Shown: positions 33,564-48,807, counted from the stretch's first letter. The stretch: DNA of 64,000 nucleotides from Neelides folsomi (GCA_034687125.1 JAQGBZ010000010.1:248001-312000); one strand, 5' to 3'. The notes: a model not told the origin generated them from the letters alone. A program made the numbers and translations.

Positions 33564-36500
33564 TCCAGCTCACGACCTTTGTACTCTCTCTCTGCCTACA
33601 TGTGTTTCCTCACAGTGCCTCCGCCCTCCTGCAGCACGGATTAGCCCGCTAATACACAGATTATTTCACCTCACACTTACACTTTCTTCGCACACACGCA
33701 CTCCCGAATGTTCTGGTTTCTCCCCTTCCACTCTACATTAAACCACAAATAACAAGTTAATAATAAATTAAATGTCTTTTGAACCAATCAATGGTTTCAT
33801 TCAATATTTACACCACTTGTCCTATTATATTATTCATTCACCATTCACCCATTCTTAGATCAGCATGTTAATGGGAAAAATGAATCACCATTATTATTAA
33901 TTCCTCACTACTCACTTGAAAAGCAAATTAAATTCTTCAATCCAAAAAAATTAATTTGTAATTTTGCTCCTAAACCAAAGTATAACTTTAATTTTGTAAT
34001 ATAACTGAAATTAAATCTATTAAAACCAAGATTGAATTGTTTGGAATACTTAATTGGTGTTCGGGTATTATAGTACTCTAATTAATATGAGTGTAAATAT
34101 AATGGATTTAATTTGGAGGAAAATAATTAGTAATCTGTAATTCTTCCACTTTATCTTTTATTTTAAGTTGAAGTAATTACTCACAGTGGTAAGAAATTAA
34201 TTGTACACATTTTGTAAATATTACCTATTTTAGTAATAATTGCACATGAACAACAGATAATTATGAGCAATTTGCAATGAATAATTCTTTATAATAAAAT
34301 TCTCTATTATATTTAATGGAGAACCTTTTTGATAAACGGTTGTGGACGCTGGCCACTGTGGAAGTGGTTAGAGCGGAGTTATAAATGGCATTGAAAAATG
34401 TTACGAGAGAGGAAGAAATGGATAAAGAAAGTTTGAACCCCAGAACACACATCGTTAAAGTGTAGAGCGTGAATTGTAATAAAATATTCAAAAAGATTGA
34501 TTTCTAATCAATTATCGCGTGTAACTTCTCCCCCTTTTCAATTATTCCAGACGAATATTGATTCTTTTATTGAGAAGGTTGAAGAGGAAATACTTGTAAG
34601 TATCCCTTTGTTAAAAAATACATTTCTTCATGCATTTTCTACTCGTGAATCCGTGAATGTCCTAGTAGGAGACGAATGAAAGTCTCAAACAAAGTAATTT
34701 CATCGCAAGAATAACTACGTACTTATTTACTTAATGTAAGAAAAGAGAGGAAGTTGTAATTGTTACTTCACTCTGACTCTTTCCATCTTTTAAAATATTT
34801 ATAACGTCTTATAAAAAACTTAGCGTCAGTCTTTCTCCGGTGCGTTTGTGAAAAGACAAGAATATCCTTAAGCACTTTGAAGTAAACTTTGTTCTTGATG
34901 CTTAAATGGGGTCAAAATGGATAATAATATCGTTATGAGCTATGAGTATGCAGCATGCAGTACAAATGATATTTTTATTTCAAATCCTAATTTGAAATAA
35001 AATCTTAATTATTTTGATAGTTCAATTTTAAAGTGTCGTTATTTCTTAGCATTGATAAGTCAATATAAAAATGTAATGATTAAAATAAATCATCCAGTGA
35101 AGTCATTAAAGAACAATTAATTCTAAAAAATTCATATGCGTTACATTTTACATTACAGGAGTGGTTTAAATTCGTAATCAAGAGCATTACATACAATATT
35201 TTACTTTAAAATTGAAATCAATTAATCATTTCGTAACTATAATTTAGATTGAAAAGCTAATCGTTCATCGAAAGTGATCAGAAAAAAAGAAGAGCGATGA
35301 AAATGATAAGAGTCCATCACCCACACTTATTTATGATCGTAACAATAAAAGGGACATGAAAAAGTACCTCAAGGTTCAACTTGATCGTTGAAGTTTGAAC
35401 ATCTGATAAGAACTTTTCTCAACTTGTAGGACTTATAACTTGATTTACGTATTTCTGCGTAGTAGATACGCATTGACCATTGACGTCTTTCTATGCTCAT
35501 CATTTCATTAATTACTACTAATTGCATTACATTCTTTCCCACTTTATTCTTGCTTCAAAGAATGTGAGTGCAAGTGAACATTAAAAACAGTGATTGTAAG
35601 TTTGATTGAATAGCACAATTCCTAAAAAATGTTAATGAACACATTAATAGTTAGGGCGGATTTGAATTAAATGGAGAAAACGAGGCTAATTGTGGCAATT
35701 GGCTAAAAAATGGTTAAATTGAGAGAGAGAAGATGAATAAGCGGTGAGTTGAGTATTAAGGGAAGGCAAGGGCTAACAACTCTGTAAAACAATTTTAATG
35801 AACAACTTGGCATTATTCCCTACGCATACGAATGGGTTGAAATTAATTGCTTAACTATTACCACATAAAGTGAGTACGAAGTTCTATTCACAACCTATGG
35901 AGAAGTTATAAATTACCTCATATACAATTATTCCGCTTTTCGCTACGAGTAAATTCCCATATAAAACGGACTTATTGCCTGCCTTTCTCAATTGGAACGT
36001 ACAATAAGAGCTCGCATAATGGGAGCTAAAGCTCGAAACTTGTTTCGAGGAAAACGATATACATTCTGGGGATATTGTTAGAGGATCTCTTGGACCATGA
36101 AATACGCTGTTAGTACATATAAGGTTGAAGGGTTATTGGATTAAAGGAAGGGTTGGGGTAATTAATCAAATCAGAGGTTTAAATCCACCATTTATCCCAA
36201 CAATTTTCAGAAGTGGTGAACGAGATGAAAGGTGAGATATACAAGTAAACTTGATATAAATTCTCCAATCCATTTATAAAACTTCTCCTATCATTATCAT
36301 CATACATCTAGGGTTTCATAGATCTTGAAAAATATACTGATTATCACAACCACTTCAAAGCAATTCAAACCAATCTTTTTTATTTATAAATCTAACTTTC
36401 ACAAATCTCCTCATTTTTCAATGATTTTTTCTAATGGCTTATCAAATTAATAATTACACATTTCGTATTTGAATGACTAAAATCGGCTGTTTAAAATATG

Positions 36501-39500
36501 CTTATAATGTTTGAAATTTGCTTTTCTGAATAAATCCATTACATTACATTATATTTATTTGAGAATTTATTAGTTGTGCTAAAAAAGGAAGACAGGATTA
36601 CGTGTGTGCTTAAAGAATGTAAAGAAGAAGAGTTGAGAATGTACAAGATAATGACCATTTGCATAGAATGGGCGAGTGAAAGGAACAAGAATGTTAAGAG
36701 AATAATTAGAGAGGAATAAAATTCTCGTCGTTTCCTTTTCCTTCCGGCGGCATCTCTCTCTGAATGAATTAGGTGAGATGAATTTGACCATCTGAGAGAG
36801 ACGCATTAAGGATGTTCTTCGTTCCGTGAATATCGAGAGAGTATCGAGGAAGGTTGGATGAGAAAAAGTGTTTTTAGTGAAGAGCGTGGAGATAATTTGA
36901 GTTCCATACAAGGGATACAATACAAGGTGTTCTCCCTTTGCTCCACATGTCCGTCAGGAGCGTCAGTGATTATTGCCTCCGTGTATTTAAGATACATGTT
37001 GTGTATGTGAGAAGTCCGGCCTCATTACCTAATGATACATCGCAAGGTGTGTGTTGTGGCAGGAAATGGCGATCTCTCCGTGATAATTTGTGAAATAAGT
37101 CCTTATGCTTCGCCATGAGCACCCCTTTTTACTAATAATAGTTCCGCAGGTCCTTCCTATCTCCACGGTCTATCTACTACAAAATCCATCCATCTCTATT
37201 AATCTCATTCCTCTTTATAAACTTTTCACCTTTTCTTCTCCAACTCCATCACGATGAATGACCACTCGAGGCATATTGTTCAAAAGATATTCTCCCCTTC
37301 TTATCGGGCTCCTTTAATAAGTAAATAAATTAAGAAGTGAGCAAAGAAATAAGGAATTAAGATATCGAGATACACCTTTGGGGTTTCCTCTCCCCAACAA
37401 CATGAATGCTCCCATAAGGAAAAATCTATGTGAGATCAAATATGATGTTGTTTGAAATAAAAATATTTGAAGGTATTTGACTCCCAAATGATGGGCGATA
37501 AAAATTAAATCTAATAGTTTAAGCCACAAAAAGGAGCAATTTTAAGTAAGTTTATTTTTAATTGAAAACAACGTCTCTAAAGTTAAATGCTCCAATAATT
37601 AAATTCTTCCAATCTTTGGGATGATGAGCCGGCAAAGTAAAAAGGGTTTTGGATCTGCATAAGAAATATCTACGCATATTTGCATAGATATATTCCAATT
37701 ATTTTGAGTGATTTGCGTAACAATAAGGCATAAATTATTACAGAGGGAAAAAGTAAGTAGTTGACAAAGATTTAATTTGGTGTAATTAAATTAGTAGAAT
37801 AATGATAGAAAATCTCAAAGTAAGTTCACACAGTAATGAAAATTTGGTCTCAAAGAGGCCGAATGATGGTGTAAACTCTGTAAACGAAGCATCCGGCTTA
37901 ATACTACATTTACCATGGTTTAATATTCCCATTATGGAGGAAGGGAATTAGGGCTAAAGAAATTACCCACCTTTACCGAAAGAGGAATTTGACTAATAGC
38001 CCTCTTCAATGTTCTCCTCGAGGAAGCTATAAATTAAATTCATGCGCTGAACTTTCATAACATTGCAGTTTTGAATTTTTAAGCCCTCAAGTCTTCCATC
38101 ACAGCCCTCCTTCATTTTCATCATCCTCCCCCGTTAGGTTTTTCATCTCAATCTTCAGTTTGTTTAGAGTTTGGAAAAGACAATTTGGTTTCTCTATGTA
38201 AAACAACGCGTAAAAATGAATTTCCAAAGAATGAATATTTGATTGTTGGGGAAGCAGAAAAACTCGCGGTTTTCTTCAGAATGAAGTTAATGGATTAATG
38301 GATGAGCAAATAATTGTTCAAAGTCAGGAAACGATGTATTTCCCCGAACATCGGAACTCGCAGCTTACATATTTAAACTTATTACTTAATGTAGATGAAC
38401 TGAGCGATAAGAGAGAAAATGTTGTATATGGGAGGAAGGAACAAGTTGGAAAAAAGAATATTTCCAACTTATTATTTTTAATAGTCTTGTTACAAAGTCA
38501 TTCCGTTTCACTCGAAAAGTCTCACTTGTCCTTATCTCCCCATCTCAATCGCATCCTCCCCTTAATCTTCCATGTAATTAGGGATTAATGACTTTTTAAT
38601 TCCCTCGATTCCGGACATATTAGGTGAGCGGATTTCTCCCAATATTAATTAGAAACGAGGGATATGTAATTTATATTTACCGAAAAAGGATATAGGAGGG
38701 TGCAGAAGTGATAATTGGTAAAAAAATCTGAATGTTCCATCTCCTCCAGGAAGACGCGGGAACGTCGTGGGTGAGAGTAATGGAGGATAATTGTAGTCGA
38801 GGATTTATGATAGCCAATCTATTAGTGGATTAAACCGTGTGTCGCTTCATGTGCGGTCGGTGGAGGTGTCGAGGGTGGTTGTGAGGAGGCGAAGGGTGTC
38901 GTTCTCTCTTTAATGAAACCTCAACTCATCATTAGAGGAAGAAATGTAATTAAATTAAATGGGAGTGTGAGTATAAATCATATTTTTTCCTCCATGTTGT
39001 GGTTGTAGGGGGAGTTGCAGGTCATCGGCGGCCCTTTGATCTCCTCCAGGCCCTTCTCCATAACCTCCAAATAAATGGAGCAGAGTGGAGGACTTGGCTG
39101 CTCCAGACTACTAAAATCCCTTCTTCAACCGCTTGCATGTCGAGATGGAATCTCCGACTCGCATGATGAAAACTTGAAGAGACGTAGAATATAATTGTAG
39201 AGGATTTCTCCTCCTTCCTCACAACTTCCAGCGAACATCTCACAGAACTTGAGAGCATATCACACATACCTCGCTGTGGACGTGATGGGTGGATGTAATA
39301 CTTCTCCCTCGTATCTCCTTTCATCCCGCATACTTGTGCAGCTCTCAAGAGGAGTGAGGGAATTTGTTGAGAACGACGACGGAGGTAAGGTGAATTTATG
39401 ACTTCGCTTTGTGGGGCCATTGTGAGGGAACCTCTCGCCTACTGAAGGCGGAAGGAGTTATGACTCCCACTTCACTAATAATCCAACTACCAACTTGCGC

Positions 39501-42500
39501 AGAAATCTTGTCACTCAACACTCTGCAAAAACTGACCATCTAAAAGTTCGTGTTCGGCCAGATTCACATTCTCCTGTCGAAAACTCCATCGTAGATCATG
39601 CAATTAATTCTCTCGTCTCCTACTGAGAACCCTCCTCGGCCCAAACACATATTTATCATGTATATTTTATCCACAAACACTCCATGCGTGCTCTGTCTCT
39701 GTCCTTTCGGAGAATAATACTTACAGAATGCCTCGACGGTGTGGAACATCAGTCCTCGACATTGACCACAGGAGCACTTTGGAATCTTGGATATGCATTG
39801 TGGAGATGGTTGGACTCATCAGGTCTGGATTTGCATAAGCGGGATTGTGATCCTCCATATCACCTATTACCAGATGAGTAAATTAATGCCAAGGTTTTGT
39901 TCGGAAGATTGTTGTGGTGATGTAGGCACTTAGTAAAAGTAGCTTCCAGTTGCGAGTCTTGGTATTGTGGAATAACCGGATCCCCGCCCGCTGTGCCGGA
40001 ATCCTCGGACACCGACGTGGAGTGGATGTGAAATGGATCTGTGGTGGGTCAAAGGGGGAGGGAGACGCTAATGGCGTTGCTAAAATCCAGTAGGAGGTGC
40101 AGATTCCCCCGGATTCCACTCTCGGCCCTCGCCTCGAATAAATTAAGGGCCCTCCCTTTCACTCAAAATCCTCCTCTGACAGGCTGAAATATATGTAAAT
40201 CGGATTGAGCTCGCATACTAATGCCATGTAAATTTGAAAAGTCAGCAGCTGGACGGAGATCCCATTAGCCGCCTCTTACACTTCTGTCACTCTCATACTC
40301 CCTCACAGTCAATCTCCCTACCCAATTAACCCCGCAATGCAGGAGGAAACTTTTTAAACCCTCTGCTTTTTAAACCATGGAAAGAGGAAGTCCTTGAATC
40401 CCTCAACTCCTTCAAATAAGCAAATCAAGCTCATTTCCTCGTACCCCCAACAGACATTTCATTCCCATATATGACCATTTATTACTCCAGAAGCAGTCTG
40501 GAGTGGAGACATAATGTACACTATGTATTAATATTTCTTCTCAAAGATCCGCCGGAGACGAAGGATTTCCAACTCTCAAGTCATCACTGACGCCGTATGA
40601 GGATTAGAGGAAAAGCAGAGGGCGGGTGAGGGAAACCAGGAGCCTTCTTTAGCACGAGAGTGAATAATGGGAGAAGGTATGAAAGTAATCGGGAAAGTCA
40701 AAACAGTCCTATTTACACCATTGTTTATTTAACTTTTCTTTGCTCCTCTCCGCCTTTATCTCTCTGTGTCGGAGGACGTGAGGGCGCGTCGGCGAGTCAT
40801 CCTGGCGGCTTTAACACCCCTTCGCGGAGGAGGTCGAGTGATGGAAGAGAGGAAATCCAAATCCTCCACAAACAACCACTCTCGGGCTATTATACACACA
40901 CACAAACTAACTAAATAATACCCGGTATGTGTACAGAGGACATGGCACGAAGCACACAAAGTGTCCCAACTCCCTTTCCTCACACCAGCACCCATCCCAT
41001 TGGTACCGTGTTGATCCCACTAAATAGCCAAAGTCCTAAATACCTTTTTTCATACACTTCTGACTTCCACTCGGCGTTCTGACCCATGACAGCGAGTACA
41101 AGGTTTCCTATTTACCCTCGATGAATGCCCTCGTGTAGGTATATGACCATTATTTGTAACACTAAAGCTTAAAGCCATATATATATAAATACTGATACTA
41201 CCTTCAGGTCCCATACCCATGCTTACAAATAAACATGTCCGTGTGTTTAGTTACAGTTATTTATCGCCATTACTTACGTATAAATCGAGTATGAAGCTCC
41301 ACACTGGCCCTGTATACTCCATTGTGCATTATAAGCTTATACCATATCCGTCGTTATTAGAGGAGCTTGGTTGGTTTTTAGTCAGCATTTTTTGTCATCT
41401 CCTCTTGTAGTAGATTGATGAGAGTAGAAGCAGGCCGAGTGGCTTCCAAACCTTCACTTTTTGTCCCTGTTTGGCCAGGGAGACTTTAAATGTGGATATT
41501 GTGAGTTGGTGTGAATGGGAAGCGTCAACGGTTGAAATGTCCCCGTTTCGGTGTTCGAATCCATCATCGTCAAAGGAAAAGTCGAAAAGGATGGACCAAA
41601 CAACCATTTTTTTCGCCTGGATATGAGAAATCCTCAATTAAAAACCTGATTTACATTTCTACTTTCGTTTACCTTCGAACATTAATCCATGATTCCATCT
41701 CGGCATGTGAAGGACGGAATGATCCATCTCTTCCAATTAATGCCATTAATTCCCAACAAGATGATGAAGTTGTAATGTTATAAATTATCAAACCAAACTT
41801 CTCCTCCCAAACACTCATTGAAAAAGAGACAGTCCACCAGCATACACACACACATTAATTTTCTTTTTTGAAATATTCCTACATATATAACGTCCTTACA
41901 CGCGTTCAAAGTGCGGCCGAGGAGGATAAATCCTTTATAAGAGCCTTGTAACAACAGCCAGAACAGAATGGTTCAACCCGTACTTCACTTTTGAAGGAGA
42001 AGTTCACATTTATTGTGTTTCACCAGCTCTCTGGTCAAATCGTGATAAGTCAAAATGTTCCTCGGGAACAACATGTACTCATTTTTCCAAAAGACATAAG
42101 CAGGGATTTGAGATGGGCATTTTCTCGTATCATCAACCACCTCGCCAGAGTTGAAATATGTTAATATGAGCTGTTGGTAAGATGTTGAACCTCTGTCCCA
42201 TATGGATATGAGGGAAGTCTTCAAGCTGTGAGTGAAGGATGGACCGATGAGTTGAAGCGTTGAGGAATTGAAAAAACACTCGTCCCACCACGTGGCTAAT
42301 TGAAGAGGTCGGGAGAAGTTTGTTTTTCCGATTCTCGGCCAGATAAACGGTGTTTATTTGCCAACGATAGTTGATCGCAGTGGAGAGTTGGCTGCGGGGG
42401 AGGTGGGGCAGGTAAATGGGCTCCTAATAATCTCCCACTTCTCCTTCATGCATAATAAATTTTTATTGAGTATTATAAAAAGTGAGGAGCGGAAGGGAAC

Positions 42501-45500
42501 TTCCGTTCTTCAAAAGCACATTAGGAGTCAGAAGGGCTTCTCTTGGGTGTCTGTCATTACCTTCATTACTCTCCGAGTACTCAGAGAGAAACAAAGTGAG
42601 AGGAGGAATTGTGTACGAGCACAAAGTTTATTTCTTCCTTTGACTCGGCCGCCGCAGCATTCCTCCAACCCGTTTCCCTCCTCTACTACTCCATTTTAGA
42701 TATTCTATTACCATAAGACGATAAAATAAATTAAGGGACGAATTCAGACTGTAAAGACCTTGTTCCCGAGAATCGATAAAAATCAGGAGTTGTTGACAGA
42801 TTTGTAGTTACAGCCGGTCGAGATGGATTCATTTGCTCCCGAGACACTTGATAGACAGCTTACAAACTCGTCGGCCTCTCTGACCCAACTTAGGAATACG
42901 AGGAACAATGTGGATGAAACGCATGCTTCCCCCCAACTACCTTACATTAATATAGAGTCATTGGGGACGAGTCGCGGACATCACTCTTGTGCGACCAACG
43001 CGGCGGCATGAGGGAATCTGAGGAATCTTGGGCTACTCAAGAAGGAGTTTGATAGCGTGTATAGATAGGTCTAATGGGTTGATAGTAATTAGGGAGATAG
43101 GGATGGATGGGTCGGACAGATTCATTTCTTAATCATCCATTTATCAGAGAGGAGAGTTGTGAAGTCGGAGGAGATAATTAATTTGTAAGGTGAGGAGCTT
43201 TGTTTCCTCTCAACCTGTCAGCCTGTGGATCCCACCGAGTCCTCAATGGTTTGTTTCCACCTATAAATATGAAGGAGGCTTCACGTCGCATTTTTCACTC
43301 TTTAGGACAAAACATTCCAGGAGGGTGAGGTTGAGAGGGAGGTTTATTATGTGTGTGGCTCGAGAAGGTCCGAAGAGACATTCAATGGGATTCTCATTAC
43401 TAAAACTAATAGGAGAGTATGGATATGTGTGTGAGAGGCACTCCCTTGAGCCCCTTGACTTCTTCGTCCTTCCACCTCGTCAACAAATTTCTTCCTGAAT
43501 TGAGTGGCGGCGGGGGGCCGAAGATATGCCACAAACCCTATGCCTCCCTTCGTCCTTCCTTAAGTTGGAGAATTGAATATGGTCGGACAGTGGAGAAGGA
43601 AGCCTTTCAGAATGACAGAGGAGAGAGAGATGGGCTGACCCGTAAGAATTCCTGGCCCCTCGCACTTCATTGTTCGACTACCTCATATAACTCATTCATC
43701 GTCTAGCAGAGGAGGCTTTTCATTACCTTCTCACACTTTGTGGGCCTAATTGGCCCGTTTTACGAGAGGCGAGGAATGGAAAAAAGAGATGGACGGAGTG
43801 GGGCCCGGGCCTCGATGGGGTCCGGGGATGGAAGAGATTTCGAGATACTTTCAATCACTCTCGCCCTATCACTCCCATCCCGAGTGATTGAGTCAACAAA
43901 GAAGTGAGTAAGGAGAGAGAAGGATGAGTGACAACTCCCCGTCCTCGCCGGCCACGACTCCGTGCAGAGACCCAGAATGCAAGTCACCTGAGTGCCAACC
44001 TCAGGTCCCGGAATTATCTCTCCATTGTCCGGGTCATTAGATGGCGGAGGAGATGGAGGAGGTGATAAAGGGACAAATCCGATGAAATTTGTTTAAACCG
44101 ACTCCTGGGGCATCAATTCAAGGGAATCAAATCTTCCCTTCACCAAGAGAGAGAACACGTTGGAGATGCCGAGATTCCTCATTTTCTCTGGGAAATCTCA
44201 CTTCGTGATGTGTGTCTGTCTCGTTAGAGCCGTCAGTTTTCTCTCCAACGACTCCTCATGGGGTGTTTTAAAAACTCCCTTTCACACAGAGGGTTTCATA
44301 AGGACTTAAAATGTATTATTTGTCGCAAAGTTGTTTCCAAATGGTTTCCCTTCCCTTGCACCCTCCTCTTTTATTCCATTCAACCGAAGTGAATAGCCTT
44401 TTCTTTAAAGTCAACTCGTCGTGGTTGAAGAAAGTGAGAGAGTGAAGTCGAGAGAGGTTGAGCATCAATTTCAACTTCACCGCACCGTACTTCATCCCAA
44501 CGTCAAACTCACAATGGGGATAATAAAAGGAAACATTTACCACTAGGAATATATTATGTTCAATACGTCTCCGTACATCCCGCATAAATTCAAGCAAGGG
44601 AGCACCAGTATGTAGTGAGTATAAGTGGAGTCAGTTAAGAGACGCCTTTGACTCCGCATTATATAGAGACTCCTGGTGCGGATGGATGTGCGAGATTCTC
44701 CCGGTGGCTCAGTAGGAGTTGAGAAATGATATATCTGCTTGGATTCGGGATTCCGAGAATAGGACCGAGAATGTTATTAAATGTGTTGGTGACGATGATC
44801 ACGTATCCGTGAGATATGAATAATGAAACGGGGCTTGGAATGTGCCATTGTCTACTTCGAAGGTGACCAGATATTTGTCAATAGAAGCTGAGAACGAAGT
44901 TCTCCCCGCTGCGTCCACCAATCAATAATTTGGAAGACGTCTCCCGAATATTCAAATGAGGGGAAACAAAGGTGGGTGAGTGCGAGTTCTTTGGTGGTCC
45001 CATTGAATAGCCCTCCATTGGCATCTCCACATTACACAACGAGACATCTTGAAGCGAGTTGCAAGGGCTGCCGTGGGTTCTTCTTTGAATCATTCCTCCC
45101 TCCCTGATGATGCCGTTGATAGGCCCCGACGACTGTCAAAGTGGGAAGTGAATTGAGTTCTGCTAATGGATCTCCTTTCTTTACCATCTCCCCTATCAGA
45201 TCCCCACTTCTTACTGATTGGCATTTCCTGACTCTGCTCCTTCAGCCTACTTACACAGGCTTAGCCCCAAACCCCGAATCTCCATATCCAATCTAGGGGA
45301 AGAAAATCCGAATTCCGAGGGACGTTGGGATGAGGGATGGATGAGAGAGTGATTTCAATCTCCTCCCGTGTCAGGCTGCAGAGGGAAGAGACGCGCTGTC
45401 TAGCATCTCCAGAGACTCCCAGTCTCGCAGCTCTCCACGAGCCCTCGATCAGGGCCATAAAACCACTATCAAACTCATGTGAGGCGGGTAATCCGGGAAT

Positions 45501-48500
45501 ATTTAGGAGGCTAAAGGGAACCGTAATGTCCTCAGATAAGAATGCAAATCCTCCGCCACTCCTATCCTCTTTATCGTCTCCCCAATTGACGGAATCCCTC
45601 GGAATAAATTCAAGGCAGAATATTAAAAATTTAATCCGCCCTTTACGGAGGCTCAACTGGATCCTCCGCTTTTTATTTAATTCACTCATTCCGCTCACCT
45701 TCGTCCTCCTCCACCGCGACTAATCCGACATTGTTTACTCAAGCCCCGACCCCATGAATACATTGAGGGAAATGGAATTTTTGCGAGGCTCAGCCGGGAT
45801 AATTCACTTAATCCATTGGAGGGGAATTCGCCTAGCGCTCTAAATACACGAATTAGTCTTTTTTATACACCGCTAGTCTTTTTTGAATGGGTTATTGGTT
45901 AATGGCCATATAGCACATAAGGAGCCGAACGTATTGAGAGGGATTAGGCCGACCAAGGGAGGGGGAATTTTTAATCCGATGTTCAAACATCCTCTGCGGG
46001 CACATGTGGGAAAGTGTGGGGAAGAAGATGGGACTCAAATCCCTGCATTATCTCCCCGGCGGAGATACGGGGAAGATGGGCCTCTGACGAGGCATTAATT
46101 TGCATTCAGATTACTTAATGATAATGAGCCACTTCCAACTTCCCCCATTCTCCCAAGAAGCTGTGAAAAGAAGTCGGGAGTGAGGAGAGTGGAAAGAATA
46201 TGAAATCCACCCGCCGGCCCCGCCGTCATCCCAACAGCCCTTCCAACTGCTCCACGTGGGAATAATGTTTACAGCCGCACTCGGCTCCTCCGCCTTATAG
46301 TCCTGGTTATAGGGACGCGGGGAGTCTCATAAAGGAGTTGAAAGGAGGCGAGGACGTTTGGCCCAAACGTCGTCACTTCTCTATAAATTTACGGCCGACC
46401 CGTCCCTGGCTACTTCAAATGTTCTCAACAACGTCGGTTGGTGAATCGATTTAACGAGTGACCCTGTAAGGTCCTCGCACCAAAGGGAGAGAATTTACAC
46501 GGGTAATGTTGGTGGAGATTGCGGAGAGGCTAATTAGATCAATTGTTGTACCCAGTGCAGGTGGTGAGTGTTGTTGAAAAAAGTGGGTGAATGAGACGAG
46601 GGTAGGGTGAGGGTGAAGTGGTCGTAACGAGGAAGGATGACAGGGACAGACTCGCCTCGCTTTTATGTCCGACTCGAGAAGTTTTGCCTCCACATTCTCT
46701 CCTTTTGTGCGGAGAGAAAGGAGATTAATCAAGCTCGCCCACAATGCTCCAACGAGATCCCTTCCGATCCCGAACTCGCACCATTCAAGGAGGCGGAGTT
46801 CCACCCGACACATTCAACGCCCGCCTCTTCACATTACACCACGATGCCATTATCATTCACTCAATTATTATTCACTCAATTTCATACAACCGCAACGCCT
46901 TGATGTGGGAAATGTCAATAAGCCGGGTTCTCCAATATAACATGAGTGATACTAATGCCAATATACTCTAACATTAACTACGAATATGTATGTTAGAACT
47001 ACATACATTTGTATGTGGTGGACCGAAAGAGGAACAACTCTTTAAATGTTCATTCAACTTCGTAATTCCACCATTCTCCTTCTCCCATTATCCGAATAGG
47101 ACTTGCAGATATGACCATCAATGGAGGGATGATGAGGAGATAGAGATGGAAATAATACAAATGTTCATTGAGCCTCTTTTTCCTCCATCGTCCGCTCGGA
47201 TTTGTGTTTCGTTTAACTGAACAAGGCCGAGTGGTGTGAAGATTCTGATGGAATTCTCTCATATTTCACTCGGGAGGAATTAACAAAGCGGTCTTTCCGC
47301 TCCCTTCATTTTCCCATCATCTAGACGGACATTCGAAACTCATCATACATGGTTATAAATAATGTAGGTTTAGGAGTTTTGCCCTCAACGGGCTAATGAC
47401 AGCAGATCTCATGTGCTACAATTTGTGATTAAGAGTAATGCTCGTAGTTAAATGAGGGTGGTCTGTCTCGTTCCCCCGAATTCCTTAGCAGAGAGGAATT
47501 CCTTCGAGAGTCTCATTTGAGAAGAAGAAGAATGGGATGAGCTCTTGGGTTGTGAGGGTGAGAAGGGATGGATATATGACACCTTGTCCGCTGTCCTCTC
47601 CAAGGGATATAAATGTCCTCAAGTGGAGTGAAAAGTAAGAATAATTACGCGATAATTTTCGCCATATCCTCCTTCCATTGAGAGGAAAGGTGATGGGAGG
47701 AGAAGAGAGGAGTTGACTTCCTTTTGTCCATTTCAATGTTTGTGGAGCAATAAATTATGATAATCCTTGTGAGAGGGGCTCTGCTCATGCTAATCGGTCG
47801 AAGGGCTCCGACCACCCGAACTCTCCCAACCCAGTTCTCATCTGTTGGGGGAACCCACAATGAAACCAACAACAAGCCCAACCCGCTTGACACTCTTTCA
47901 AAATACGAGGGCCAACCGAGGGATGAATGGAAGACTATAAAAGAGGATTTCGGAGAACGGTGAACCTTCCATATCGAGACAAGGAGCGAGTCCACAGGGG
48001 GGGGAATTTTTATATGGGAAAAGGGCACAAGCCAAATAGCCCCCTCTCGTACAAATAGTCCCTGACTCCCCAATTCGCGTAATAACTTTCCCTGTTGAGT
48101 CTGTAAAAGTTGAGGAAGAATGCAATACAACGGGCCCGTCCCTATCTTCAACACTCCAGACCTCCCAAGTGATCCATGAGCTGTGAGAAATATAGGCCGA
48201 AGAGGCTCATATAACTTCCTCACTGTCACTTCCTATCCCGCATCTAAAAGCCCCACCACGGGTTGCGAGCTTCATAAACTCGGGGAATTCGAGGACTGAT
48301 ATTATTACATCCAGCGAGCCGGGATGAGGCATCAACGACCGAGTCTCATCGAATGCATTTAAATTGGGCATGTCGAGAGATTACCAAGTGTTCCATTAGC
48401 AGAGTGGGTTGACAGGATGGTGAGATGCGGGTGAAGTCGTGAGCCGGGGTTGCCGCGAGAGCGGACTGAAGACATAATGAGGCGGTAATTAATGAGGGTC

Positions 48501-48695
48501 GGTAATAGAGCACGGAGCGGGTGAGGTTCGGTCGGGAGTGAAGGAGGCGGAGTGGCAAGGTTTGGCCGAATGGAGAGAGAGCCTTCGGGGGAACGGAGCC
48601 TGGGCCCGCCTCTGTTCTCCCTCCTCCTTTGGTGAAGAGAGGCTGGTCCGCCTTCTGGGCCCCAGCACCATCACGATCCTCCTTGCGCGAACTCC

Positions 48696-48701
48696 TCAGT
48701 C
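48696..48701 (+). promoter_or_regulatory. Possible initiator of the T-box gene
   Basis: TCAGTC matches the arthropod initiator, 110 bases before the chosen ATG. At +28 to +32 the sequence is GGAAC, one base off the RGWYV downstream element. It is weak evidence on its own. A GGTGAGTGG donor-like word at 48709 leaves open that a 5' exon ends here instead. Confidence 0.25.
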
Positions 48702-48761
48702 CTACTTGGGTGAGTGGGGAAGAAGGAACGACGGACCTCTCATAGACCCAATCTCCTATAC

Positions 48762-48776
48762 ATGGAAGTCTGGTGA
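48762..48776 (+). other. Four-codon upstream ORF in the T-box leader
   Basis: ATG GAA GTC TGG TGA lies 32 bases before the chosen start codon and in a different frame. If the leader includes this stretch it would be a minimal upstream ORF that could lower translation of the T-box protein. Confidence 0.3.
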
Positions 48777-48807
48777 AGAGGACTTTGAAACGGAATTACC
48801 CCGCATA

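Larger units (their letters stand above)
33564..48807. other. 15 kb gene-poor region before the T-box gene
   Basis: I find no exon of a recognisable family on either strand. ORFs reach 194 codons (47645-48229, minus) but have no domain, unlikely composition and no paired splice sites. From about 38 kb rightward the DNA becomes less AT-rich, with many CTCC/GAGG purine-pyrimidine words and CpGs, compared with 18-38 kb. Developmental T-box genes commonly sit beside large regulatory deserts, so cis-regulatory DNA is the likeliest content, but no specific element can be named. The promoter of PEDS1 is at the left end. Confidence 0.45.

Noticed and set aside
41540-41580. GTGTTCGAATCC, similar to a tRNA T-loop
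   Set aside because: The flanking bases do not pair as a T stem, and no matching D arm, anticodon arm or acceptor stem is present.
45261-45723. Overlapping 145- and 128-codon ORFs on opposite strands
   Set aside because: Mutual shadows in GC-richer DNA with no recognisable domain on either strand.
47645-48229. 194-codon minus-strand ORF, the longest in the T-box upstream region
   Set aside because: No domain, no recognisable motif and no splice partners. The local DNA is stop-poor because it is GC-richer, so long chance frames are expected.
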